Assembly (NCBI RefSeq): GCF_025943985.1
Contig: NZ_JAPCWE010000010.1
Span: forward strand, 1-64,000
DNA: 64,000 nucleotides
Reading direction: 5' to 3'
Source of the DNA: Anaerorudis cellulosivorans
Lineage (GTDB): Bacteria > Bacteroidota > Bacteroidia > Bacteroidales > Dysgonomonadaceae
Positions within the stretch are counted from its first letter, which is position 1. Each line of letters opens with the position of its first letter. The notes below the pieces were generated by a model, which searched no databases, was not told the DNA's origin, and saw nothing but the letters and a program-made list of their open reading frames with translations. Below, piece after piece: positions 1-7,318 of the stretch. The position numbers and the translations under genes were made by a program.

Positions 1-361
1 TGCATTTGCAATCCATATTAGGATCACAAAGATGAGAATTCAAATCCGTTTAATCGAAAATTGTATACAACTAACTAAATTTCAAATATTTCAAAGAGCT
101 ATTGTAGATTTTAATGGGACAGCAATGAAAGCATATAATAGACAAGAAAAGCCATCAAAGCCTTATTCATTTCTTCTTTATTTGCATAATTCTCTTTAAA
201 AATGATATCCTTTTTAACTAAAGTTTAGCACTTCTTTATTTTCTGTCTTTCAAATCATTAAAGCGAAGTGCAAAACTTTAGTAATATAATAAGAAAAACA
301 TCAACGAGGTGGCGAAACTTTTAAAATATTAAATTAATAATATGTTTGACAAAAATATGTA
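1..361. other. Left-edge stretch with no convincing gene
   Basis: No recognisable gene is seen here. A reading frame is open on the plus strand from the window edge to a stop at 197-199 (65 codons, with an internal ATG at 32), but its predicted protein shows no family signature and could be chance in AT-rich DNA or the tail of a gene outside the window. The stretch also holds the inverted repeat described separately. The downstream end of the minus-strand S41 peptidase gene lies at its right border. Confidence 0.4.
217..282. repeat. Inverted repeat, 18-bp arms
   Basis: The arms at 217-234 and 265-282 are reverse complements with one mismatch and are separated by 30 bases. The repeat lies 80 bases beyond the stop of the minus-strand S41 gene. 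Neither strand shows a clear run of T after the stem, so a standard intrinsic terminator is not well supported. It could be a remnant of a small mobile element or a transcript-end structure. Confidence 0.6.
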
Positions 362-1387
362 TTATTCTTTTGATTTATTTTCGATGATAGCTCTTGCTCT
401 TTCGATAATGGTATCGATTTTTTTCTCGGCATCAGCGGGAAGCATCATCACTTTCACGTCGGGGTCTACACCGGATTCGATGTGTTCTTTTTCTGCATTA
501 AACATGGGACAAGCAGAGAAGCGTACCGACCATCCGTTAGGCAATTCCGAAGAAAAAGGTAACCCGCTTCCGCCTCCGGTTTTGTCTCCAACTATAGTAA
601 CGTTTGGTGCGTATTTCATGATGCTGACGAACTCGTTGGTGGCACTGTAACATCCTCTGTTGGTTAGCACAACCACAGGTTTTTGATATCGGATTCCTTT
701 ATAGCTATCAATATATTTTGGGTATAAGGGCGAAAAATCATCATGCCCCGGTCCTATTTTGTGAGAAATGTATCCGATAAGTGTTTTTTCATTAAAAAAA
801 CGACTGGCGATTCGTTCCACGTTTGTAAGGCTTCCTCCTCCATTATCACGTACATCAATAATCACTCCTTTGCAAATGGCCATGCGGCTTAAAATTTGCG
901 AAAGGCTCGAATTGCCAACATCGTTTGAGAAACTGCCATAATACACATAACCAATATTATCTTCCAAAATTTTATATTTCATGCCGCTTGCAATAAGATA
1001 GTCTGTTCCCAAATATTCTTCTTGAATGGTAAGATCAAAATTGGCCGGAAAGTCCTCTTGCCATTTCCAATAGCGCGACATGTCGTGAGAGGCAATCAGA
1101 TTGACGTGCCCGTCTTTCAGCTCTTCCAGCATTTTTCCCAACAGTTTGAATAGCGATTCGCTACTCATGGTATTCGTAACTCTTGGACTGTAGGCGTGGT
1201 ATACCGAATCCCAATCGATATCTTTGTGAGAAAAAAAGCAGTAGTGTCGATCCATAATAGTCCAAAGAGCCTCGAAATTGCCTCTTGGGGTGTTGTCAAA
1301 ATCCATAACCTGCACTTCACAACCCTCAATAAGACAAATGATTGAGATCATGAAAAGATGAGAAAAACGGGAACGTATTGTCTTCAT
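362..1387 (-). CDS. S41-family (C-terminal processing type) serine peptidase, lipoprotein
   Basis: A predicted 341-residue secreted serine peptidase of family S41. A hydrophobic N-terminus ends in a lipobox-like IEGC with Cys at residue 23, so it is probably a lipoprotein. The C-terminal half carries the S41 core: VIIDVRDNGGG, then GCYSATNEF holding the likely nucleophile Ser near residue 247, then VGDKTGGG. I see no clear PDZ domain between the N-terminal region and the core, as in the shorter Bacteroidetes S41 proteins. The start at 1387 puts the signal sequence directly at the N-terminus; an upstream in-frame start at 1483 would overlap rpiB and bury the signal. It is last in a minus-strand run after tkt and rpiB, 74 bases downstream of rpiB. 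Its substrate is not predictable. Confidence 0.85.
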   Translation of the reverse strand: MKTIRSRFSHLFMISIICLIEGCEVQVMDFDNTPRGNFEALWTIMDRHYCFFSHKDIDWDSVYHAYSPRVTNTMSSESLFKLLGKMLEELKDGHVNLIASHDMSRYWKWQEDFPANFDLTIQEEYLGTDYLIASGMKYKILEDNIGYVYYGSFSNDVGNSSLSQILSRMAICKGVIIDVRDNGGGSLTNVERIASRFFNEKTLIGYISHKIGPGHDDFSPLYPKYIDSYKGIRYQKPVVVLTNRGCYSATNEFVSIMKYAPNVTIVGDKTGGGSGLPFSSELPNGWSVRFSACPMFNAEKEHIESGVDPDVKVMMLPADAEKKIDTIIERARAIIENKSKE

Positions 1388-1461
1388 TGCGATAATTGCA
1401 AGATTATCTGTTGGCTCGATGCGTTTTGTGTCATCAACAAACTTTATATAGCGAAAAATTT

Positions 1462-1929
1462 TCAGCAACATTTTTCGTCGCAAGGAATTTTATCGATCCT
1501 GCGACGGTGTCTGCCTTCATCAAAGGGTGTATTTAAAAACACTTCCATAATTTCGAAAATTTCTTTTTCCGACAAAAAACGACCGGGAAGCGAAAGAATA
1601 TTGGCATCATTATGGGCGCGAGCATAATAGGTTATTTCCTTGTTCCAGCATAATGCGCCGCGAATGCCCTGATGTTTGTTTACCGTCATATTGATTCCGT
1701 TTCCTGTTCCGCAAATGGCAATGCCGGGATAACATTCACCGTTTTCCACGGCTTTTGCCAAAGGATGCCCATAATCGGCATAGTCTGCGCTTTCGGCGGA
1801 GTATGTGCCGAAATCCTTGTAAGGAATACCCCTTTCCTTGAGAAATTTTATCACATACTGCTTAGCAGCAAAACCGGCATGATCTGAAGCTATGCCGATG
1901 GTTTTTTCGGTTTTATCGATTGAAGACAT
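1462..1929 (-). CDS. rpiB: Ribose-5-phosphate isomerase B
   Basis: This 155-residue protein has the length and sequence of RpiB/LacAB sugar-phosphate isomerases, which interconvert ribose 5-phosphate and ribulose 5-phosphate in the non-oxidative pentose phosphate pathway. Visible motifs are SDHAGF near the N-terminus (Asp/His of the active site), DYGHP, and ICGTGNGI, which contains the catalytic Cys and the phosphate/anion-hole loop. The C-terminus ends in a Cys-rich tail (CDEKCC). It lies 30 bases downstream of transketolase on the same strand, so the two pentose phosphate enzymes are very probably co-transcribed. The cytoplasmic location and function are well supported. Confidence 0.95.
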   Translation of the reverse strand: MSSIDKTEKTIGIASDHAGFAAKQYVIKFLKERGIPYKDFGTYSAESADYADYGHPLAKAVENGECYPGIAICGTGNGINMTVNKHQGIRGALCWNKEITYYARAHNDANILSLPGRFLSEKEIFEIMEVFLNTPFDEGRHRRRIDKIPCDEKCC

Positions 1930-1959
1930 ATTTTTGTTGTTTTTATTCCCTCAGGTTTT

Positions 1960-3990
1960 TTATTTGTTTAATAATTTTTTCACCTGGTTACAGACGTTTT
2001 CTGCAGTATAACCCAGCTTTTCGTCAAGTACTTTATACGGAGCCGAGAATCCGAATGAATTCATACCCCATACGGTTCCGTCAGCACCAACAAGTCCTTC
2101 AAGCGTTACGGGTAGACCTGCGGTTAATCCGAATTTCCTTTTCCCTTTTGGTAAAACAGATTCCTGATATTCGACGCTTTGGGTTCTGAACAATCCTTCG
2201 GAAGGAACAGACACGATGCGTACCTTTATACCTTCTTTGTACAGCAATTCAGCCCCTTCGACCAAGGTTGAAACTTCGGAACCGGAGGCAAGTAATATTA
2301 TGTCGTAATCGGGATCATCTTCAACAATATAAGCGCCTTTTTCGGCTTGTAGGGCTTCCTGATAGCGCGAAGTCTTTGCAGGAAGATCTTTGATATTTTG
2401 CCGAGACAAAATTAAAGCAGTAGGCGTTTTAGCATTTTCCATCGCCATTTTCCATGCCACCGTGGTTTCATTTGCATCGGCCGGACGAAGAACGAGCATG
2501 GAATTATGTCCGCTATGATTTTGCAATTTTTCCATCAAACGTATTTGGGCTTCTTGCTCAACCGGTTGATGGGTCGGCCCGTCTTCTCCTACGCGAAATG
2601 CATCGTGAGTCCAGATGAAAATGGCCGGTTTTTCCATTAATGCTGCAATGCGAATGGCCGGTTTCATGTAATCGGAGAAGACAAAAAATGTTCCGCAAGC
2701 GGGAATTACTCCTCCATGTAAACTCATCCCGATGCACAGGCAAGCCATCGTAAATTCTGCTACACCCACTTGTAGAAATGCTCCTGAAAAGTCCCCTTTG
2801 GCAAAAGGACGGGTATGTTTTAAAAATCCGTCGGTTTTATCGGAATTTGAAAGATCGGCTGAAGCTACTACCATATTTTCCACTTTTTGTGCAAGGATCT
2901 CTAACACCATTGCCGAAGCTGCACGAGTGGCAATATTTGATTTTTGTTGAATGGCACTCCAATCGATATCGGGCAGTTCACGAGAAAACCATTTTTCCTT
3001 TTTGGCAGCCAATTCAGGATTTGCCTCTGCCCATTCGTTGTATCGTGCTTTTTTTGTAGCGACAATTTCTTTTAATTCTTCTCTCCTTTTTCGATATAAT
3101 TCGGCAACTTCGGGAAAAATCTTAAAAGGATCATCAGGATCGCCGCCAAGATTTTTTATCGTTTTTTCAAAATCTGCTCCTGCTGCGCTTAAGGGTTGTC
3201 CGTGAGTGGAAACCTGATTTTCAAATGATGACCCATCCGGAGCGACGGCACCTTTCCCCATAATCGTTTTGCCGATTATGAGTGTAGGTCGTTCCTTTTC
3301 CGCCTTGGCTTCTTTCAGTGCGTTACGGATTTCGTTCACATCGTTCCCATTGATGGTGATTACTTTCCAGTTCCATGCTTCGTATTTTTGTGCCACGTTT
3401 TCGCTGGTAACTACGGATGTTTTTGTAGAAAGCTGAATATCATTCGAATCGTAGAACATGATGAAATTGTCTAATCCCAGATGTCCGGCAATTCGTCCAA
3501 TGCCTTGAGAAATTTCTTCCTGTATGCCTCCGTCCGAAATATATGCGTAGATGGTTTGATTCATGATATCACCTAAACGGGCTTTTAAGAATTTGGCGGC
3601 AATAGCGGCACCGACAGCAAAAGCGTGTCCTTGTCCGAGAGGCCCTGATGTATTTTCGATTCCTCTTTCCACGTCAATTTCCGGATGTCCGGGGCAGGGG
3701 CTACCCCATTGACGAAATTGTTTTAATTCATCTAATGAAAATTTTCCGCTGAGGCATAGTACGGAGTAGAGCATCGGGGACATATGTCCGGGATCAAGGA
3801 AAAAACGGTCGCGAGATTCCCAGGTTGGGTTTTCGGGGTCATATTCTAGAAATTCGCTGAATAATACATTGATAAAATCTGCACCACCCATTGCTCCGCC
3901 CGGATGTCCCGATTTAGCCTTTTCGACCATTGAAGCAGAAAGAATGCGGATGTTATCCGCCGCTTTGTTCATTAATGAATTGTCGTTCAT
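1960..3990 (-). CDS. tkt: Transketolase
   Basis: A full-length 676-residue transketolase, which transfers two-carbon units between sugar phosphates with thiamine diphosphate. The N-terminal domain has the SGHPGGAMGG motif and the TPP/metal-binding region around SDGGIQEEIS; the middle (pyrimidine-binding) domain contains FVFSDYMKPAIRIAAL and THDAFRVGEDGPTHQP, and the C-terminal domain follows. It is the first gene of the minus-strand tkt-rpiB-S41 run, and a TAnnTTTG box lies about 85 bases upstream of its ATG. In anaerobic Bacteroidales the non-oxidative branch normally supplies pentoses for nucleotides, which fits the pairing with rpiB. The start is supported by the conserved N-terminus (LMNKAADNIRILS). 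Confidence 0.97.
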   Translation of the reverse strand: MNDNSLMNKAADNIRILSASMVEKAKSGHPGGAMGGADFINVLFSEFLEYDPENPTWESRDRFFLDPGHMSPMLYSVLCLSGKFSLDELKQFRQWGSPCPGHPEIDVERGIENTSGPLGQGHAFAVGAAIAAKFLKARLGDIMNQTIYAYISDGGIQEEISQGIGRIAGHLGLDNFIMFYDSNDIQLSTKTSVVTSENVAQKYEAWNWKVITINGNDVNEIRNALKEAKAEKERPTLIIGKTIMGKGAVAPDGSSFENQVSTHGQPLSAAGADFEKTIKNLGGDPDDPFKIFPEVAELYRKRREELKEIVATKKARYNEWAEANPELAAKKEKWFSRELPDIDWSAIQQKSNIATRAASAMVLEILAQKVENMVVASADLSNSDKTDGFLKHTRPFAKGDFSGAFLQVGVAEFTMACLCIGMSLHGGVIPACGTFFVFSDYMKPAIRIAALMEKPAIFIWTHDAFRVGEDGPTHQPVEQEAQIRLMEKLQNHSGHNSMLVLRPADANETTVAWKMAMENAKTPTALILSRQNIKDLPAKTSRYQEALQAEKGAYIVEDDPDYDIILLASGSEVSTLVEGAELLYKEGIKVRIVSVPSEGLFRTQSVEYQESVLPKGKRKFGLTAGLPVTLEGLVGADGTVWGMNSFGFSAPYKVLDEKLGYTAENVCNQVKKLLNK

Positions 3991-4074
3991 AAGATTGATT
4001 ATTTTATTGATTTTAATTTTTAATTATATGAAAATGGCGGCACTACAGGCAATAGTTTTTTTATTTCTCTTTCA

Positions 4075-4082
4075 CAAAGATA
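4075..4082 (-). promoter_or_regulatory. Putative promoter (-7 box) of tkt operon
   Basis: The minus strand reads TATCTTTG, which matches the Bacteroidetes TAnnTTTG element and would give a 5' leader of roughly 80 bases for tkt. No clear TTTG -33 element is seen at the usual distance. Confidence 0.45.
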
Positions 4083-4204
4083 TATTTTTTTCGTGAACAG
4101 AACATTAAAATGGCGCTGTTTTCTTGATTTTCCAAATTTCTTAACTTATGATAAAGCAGTCTATCAAATTATGGTTATCTTTATTGCCTATAATTTATGA
4201 TTTC

Positions 4205-4957
4205 ATGGCATTGAGTAAAAATAAAATAAAGTACATTCAATCGCTGAAAGATAAAAAACATCGCTTGGAGTATGGCACTTTTGTTGCTGAGGGTGAAAAA
4301 TTGGTTTTCGATTTATTGCAATCATGCCGATGTCAGTTTATTGCAGTTTTACCTGAAGTGTTGAGCAAATTTTCGAATTTCAAAGATGTCGAGATCGTTA
4401 CTGCTTCGGAAGAAGAATTGAAAAGAGCTTCATTTCTGAAAACGTCATCGTCCGTTATCGGCGTGTTTTATCAACCCGGAAGCAATTTTTCGGCCGGTGA
4501 TCTAAAAAATGATGTCCATTTGGTATTGGATGGTATCCAAGATCCGGGGAATTTGGGAACAATTGTACGGATAGCCGATTGGTTTGGCATTGAACATGTT
4601 TTTTGTTCCCGCGATACGGTTGATATTTACCTGCCGAAAACCGTTCAGTCAACAATGGGGGCTCTTTCACGGGTAAAAGTACATTATGTCGATTTGGACG
4701 TTTTTTTTAAAAGTACGTTGGATTTGCCTGTTTACGGTACTTTCCTCGATGGTGAAAATATATACGAGGCTAAATTTTCGGTGAATGGTTTTATTGTGAT
4801 GGGGAATGAAGGAAGCGGGATTCGTCCTTCTGTCGAAAAATGGGTTAATCGTCGGTTATTTATTCCGAATTATCCGGCTTTACGTTCAACATCGGAATCA
4901 CTAAATGTAGCAGCTGCTACTGCAATTGTTTGTTCGGAGTTCAGAAGGAGACAATAA
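4205..4957 (+). CDS. TrmH/SpoU-family RNA 2'-O-methyltransferase
   Basis: A 250-residue SPOUT-class RNA methyltransferase. The N-terminal substrate-binding part (KIKYIQSLKDKKHR, FVAEGEKLV) is typical of the 23S rRNA/tRNA ribose methylase group. The C-terminal knot carries the three SpoU motifs: DGIQDPGNLGTIVRIADWFG, then GNEGSGI, then STSESLNVAAATAI. These bind S-adenosylmethionine. The start at 4205 is chosen because the conserved N-terminus begins there; a start at 4148 would add 19 hydrophobic residues that look like untranslated leader. The exact nucleotide modified cannot be told from sequence. It stands alone, convergent with tRNA-His. Confidence 0.88.
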   Translation: MALSKNKIKYIQSLKDKKHRLEYGTFVAEGEKLVFDLLQSCRCQFIAVLPEVLSKFSNFKDVEIVTASEEELKRASFLKTSSSVIGVFYQPGSNFSAGDLKNDVHLVLDGIQDPGNLGTIVRIADWFGIEHVFCSRDTVDIYLPKTVQSTMGALSRVKVHYVDLDVFFKSTLDLPVYGTFLDGENIYEAKFSVNGFIVMGNEGSGIRPSVEKWVNRRLFIPNYPALRSTSESLNVAAATAIVCSEFRRRQ

Positions 4958-4961
4958 AAAA

Positions 4962-4988
4962 AATCACGTATCAAAAAAATACGTGATT
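4962..4988 (-). terminator. Intrinsic terminator of tRNA-His (minus strand)
   Basis: A perfect 10-bp stem (4962-4971 with 4979-4988) encloses a 7-base loop. Read on the minus strand it is followed by a run of seven T, so it should end the tRNA-His transcript. On the plus strand it lies just after the RNA methyltransferase stop but lacks a T run. Confidence 0.75.
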
Positions 4989-5034
4989 ACCTAAAACAAA
5001 TCATGAAAGAATGAAAAAAACTGTTCTCACAACG

Positions 5035-5109
5035 GGTGGAAGATGGGATTCGAACCCACGACTTACGGAACCACAATCCGTCGCTCTAACCAACTGAGCT
5101 ACAACCACC
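5035..5109 (-). tRNA. tRNA-His (GTG anticodon)
   Basis: Read on the minus strand this folds as a tRNA: a 4-bp D stem (GCTC/GAGC), a 5-bp anticodon stem (ACGGA/TCCGT) with loop TTGTGGT and anticodon GTG, and a T arm with loop TTCGAAT. The extra 5' G(-1) facing C73, diagnostic of tRNA-His, is present. CCA is not encoded. The acceptor stem is odd: positions 5:68 and 6:67 are both T opposite T, because the 3' strand reads CTTCCAC where CAACCAC would pair fully with GTGGTTG. The gene is flanked by a promoter-like box and a terminator. Confidence 0.93.
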
Positions 5110-5123
5110 ATTATTTGCGAGTG

Positions 5124-5151
5124 CAAAGGTAATAATTTTTTTTTCAAACAA
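5124..5151 (-). promoter_or_regulatory. Putative tRNA-His promoter
   Basis: On the minus strand TTG is followed after 17 bases by TACCTTTG, which fits the Bacteroidetes -33/-7 layout. The -7 box ends 14 bases before the tRNA 5' end. Confidence 0.55.
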
Positions 5152-5187
5152 GTGAAAAATCAAGCGTTTTTTCTCTTTATTTTCGAT

Positions 5188-5222
5188 TTTGATTCTTATT
5201 ATAGCAAAAAGTGCTATATTTG
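5188..5222 (+). promoter_or_regulatory. Putative promoter of the bifunctional-nuclease/rsmE/nth operon
   Basis: TTTG at 5188-5191 and TATATTTG at 5215-5222 (23-base spacing) match the Bacteroidetes promoter pattern. The spacing is on the long side. The GTG start of the first gene is 35 bases downstream of the box. Confidence 0.5.
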
Positions 5223-5257
5223 AAGTTTTATCATTAAAATAAAAAAAGAAATTTGTT

Positions 5258-5854
5258 GTGGCAAACCGAGTTAAACTTTCCGTATTGGGTATATCGTTTA
5301 GTCAGGTGCAGGCAGGTGCTTATGCACTTATTCTTGCTGAAGAAAACGGCGTTAGGAGATTGCCTATTGTAATTGGTACGCCTGAAGCACAATCCATTGC
5401 TCTTGTGATAGAGAATATCACTCCTCCGCGGCCGTTGTCGCATGATCTTATTCATTCCATATTTAAACATCTTAATATCGAATTGGCTGAGGTTTTCATT
5501 TATAAGTTTGAAAACGGTGCTTTTTATTCTGAGTTGTTATTGCGACAATATGGTCAGGAATATCGAATCGATTCGCGAACATCCGATGCTGTGGCTATTG
5601 CTATGCGTACCCATTCTCCGATTTATACTACCGAAGAGATTATGAAAAATATGGCGATTGTTTTCGAAGAAGGTGTATCGGCCTTTTCCGGTGAACAATC
5701 TTCGGAAAATGAAGAGGAGAAAGTTCCTGATGACCTCTCTCATCTTCGGTTAGATACTTTAAAGAGTCGACTTGATGAAGCTGTCAGGGAAGAAAATTAC
5801 GAATTGGCTTCACGCCTTCGGGATGAAATTAAACGGCGAGAAAACAAATCGTAA
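5258..5854 (+). CDS. Bifunctional nuclease (DUF151) domain protein with C-terminal UVR motif
   Basis: A 198-residue cytoplasmic protein. Residues about 1-130 form a BFN/DUF151 domain (LPIVIGTPEAQSIAL, SRTSDAVAIAMRT), the family whose plant and Thermotoga-type members are described as nucleases. Residues about 155-195 form a UVR-type helical hairpin (LDEAVREENYELASRLRDEI), the short interaction module found in UvrB, UvrC and ClpC. The combination is common in Bacteroidetes. Translation appears to start at a GTG at 5258, because no in-frame ATG fits the conserved N-terminus. It is the first gene of an operon, 12 bases before rsmE. Nuclease activity is family knowledge, not visible proof. Confidence 0.85.
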   Translation: MANRVKLSVLGISFSQVQAGAYALILAEENGVRRLPIVIGTPEAQSIALVIENITPPRPLSHDLIHSIFKHLNIELAEVFIYKFENGAFYSELLLRQYGQEYRIDSRTSDAVAIAMRTHSPIYTTEEIMKNMAIVFEEGVSAFSGEQSSENEEEKVPDDLSHLRLDTLKSRLDEAVREENYELASRLRDEIKRRENKS

Positions 5855-5866
5855 TTCCATCGTCAT

Positions 5867-6580
5867 ATGTCCGATACATTTTTTTATTACCCCGATATCA
5901 GAGAGAATTCCCAACTTTCTGAAGAGGAATCGCGCCATTGCATTAAAGTGCTTCGCATGAAAGAAGGCGATAGATTAACAATCACGGATGGGAAAGGATT
6001 TCTTTATGATTGCATTCTTGTAGAAGCTCACCCAAAGCATTGTATGGTAAGCATCGAAACAGAGAACTTTCGAGATAAAAGTTGGAATTTCAACCTTCAT
6101 ATTGCTTTTGCCCCTACCAAAAATATGGAACGTAATGAGTGGTTTGTGGAGAAAGCAACAGAAATCGGTGTAGATGAAATTACTCCGTTGCTTTGTCGGT
6201 TTTCCGAACGAAAAGAAGTTAAATCCGAACGACTAAGGAAAATCATGGTTTCGGCTATGAAACAATCTCGGCAGACAGTTCTTCCTTGTTTAAACGAAAC
6301 GATTCCTTTTCATGAGTTTATTTCAATGCCTTTCTCGGGCAGAAAATTCATAGCCCATTGCTATCCGACAGAAAAAAAACGGTTGACCCAAACATATAAA
6401 AAAGGGGAAGACGCTTTATTATTAATAGGTCCTGAGGGTGATTTTAGTGAAGAGGAAGTACAAAAAGCAATAGAGAAGGGTTTTCAACCGATTAGTTTGG
6501 GAGAAAACCGTTTGCGGACAGAAACAGCCTGTTTGGTGGCCTGCCACACTGTGCATGTTTTGAATCAATTGGAATTATAA
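5867..6580 (+). CDS. rsmE: 16S rRNA (uracil-1498-N3)-methyltransferase RsmE
   Basis: A 237-residue SPOUT methyltransferase matching RsmE in length and layout: an N-terminal PUA-like RNA-binding part (EESRHCIKVLRMKEGD) followed by a knotted catalytic domain with KNMERNEWFVEKATEIGVDEI, LLIGPEGDFSEEE and SLGENRLRTETA. RsmE methylates N3 of U1498 in 16S rRNA using S-adenosylmethionine. Its stop codon shares one base with the nth start (TAATG), implying translational coupling. Confidence 0.94.
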   Translation: MSDTFFYYPDIRENSQLSEEESRHCIKVLRMKEGDRLTITDGKGFLYDCILVEAHPKHCMVSIETENFRDKSWNFNLHIAFAPTKNMERNEWFVEKATEIGVDEITPLLCRFSERKEVKSERLRKIMVSAMKQSRQTVLPCLNETIPFHEFISMPFSGRKFIAHCYPTEKKRLTQTYKKGEDALLLIGPEGDFSEEEVQKAIEKGFQPISLGENRLRTETACLVACHTVHVLNQLEL

Positions 6581-7224
6581 TGACAAAAGCAGAACGCTAT
6601 AAAAACGTGTTGCAATGGTTTGAAGCCAACGCACAGTCGGCAACTACCGAACTGCATTACACCAATCCTTTTCAGTTGCTGATTGCGGTGATGTTATCGG
6701 CTCAGTGTACCGACAAACGTGTGAATATGATCACTCCTCCTTTATTTGAAGCTTACCCTACTCCTGAAGCTTTGGCCTCAGCTTCACCGGACGAAGTATA
6801 TGAATTCATCAAATCGTGTTCCTATCCAAACAACAAGGCAAAAAATTTGGTAAAAATGGCACAAAAACTGGTGAATGATTTCGGAGGGGAAGTACCGGCG
6901 GATATCGATTCACTGTTGACAATACCGGGAGTAGGGCGAAAGACGGCAAATGTGATGCTTGTCGTGGCTTTCGATGTTCCGGCGATGCCGGTGGATACGC
7001 ATGTGTTCAGGGTTTCGAATCGTTTGGGATTGACAGATAACGCAAAAACCCCATTGGAGGTTGAAAAAGAGCTGGTAAAATATATTCCGAAAGAATTCTT
7101 GTCAAAAGCACATCATTGGCTGATCCTTCACGGACGATATGTATGTACCGCACGAAACCCAAAATGTGAAGAATGCGGGCTTCGAGAATATTGTCAGTAC
7201 TATGGGTATAAAGTCTACGGTTAG
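6580..7224 (+). CDS. nth: Endonuclease III (DNA glycosylase/AP lyase)
   Basis: A 214-residue HhH-GPD DNA glycosylase that removes oxidised pyrimidines and cleaves the abasic site. The helix-hairpin-helix and catalytic region reads TIPGVGRKTANVML, followed by MPVDTHVFRVSNRLG, which contains the catalytic Asp; the catalytic Lys lies in SAQCTDKRVN. The C-terminus has the four-Cys [4Fe-4S] loop with spacing C-x6-C-x2-C-x5-C (CTARNPKCEECGLREYC). It ends the operon, and a weak inverted repeat lies in the gap before the convergent M23 peptidase gene. Confidence 0.96.
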   Translation: MTKAERYKNVLQWFEANAQSATTELHYTNPFQLLIAVMLSAQCTDKRVNMITPPLFEAYPTPEALASASPDEVYEFIKSCSYPNNKAKNLVKMAQKLVNDFGGEVPADIDSLLTIPGVGRKTANVMLVVAFDVPAMPVDTHVFRVSNRLGLTDNAKTPLEVEKELVKYIPKEFLSKAHHWLILHGRYVCTARNPKCEECGLREYCQYYGYKVYG

Positions 7225-7318
7225 TTTAACCCGGCTTTGAAACAAGTGTTTTGTTTATCATTGAAAAACAATAAAAGGGTTATAATGTGGACAAACGTTT
7301 TTCGATTGAAAATCACAT

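Noticed and set aside
1388-1483. Upstream start for the S41 peptidase
   Set aside because: It would overlap rpiB and place 32 charged residues before the lipoprotein signal.
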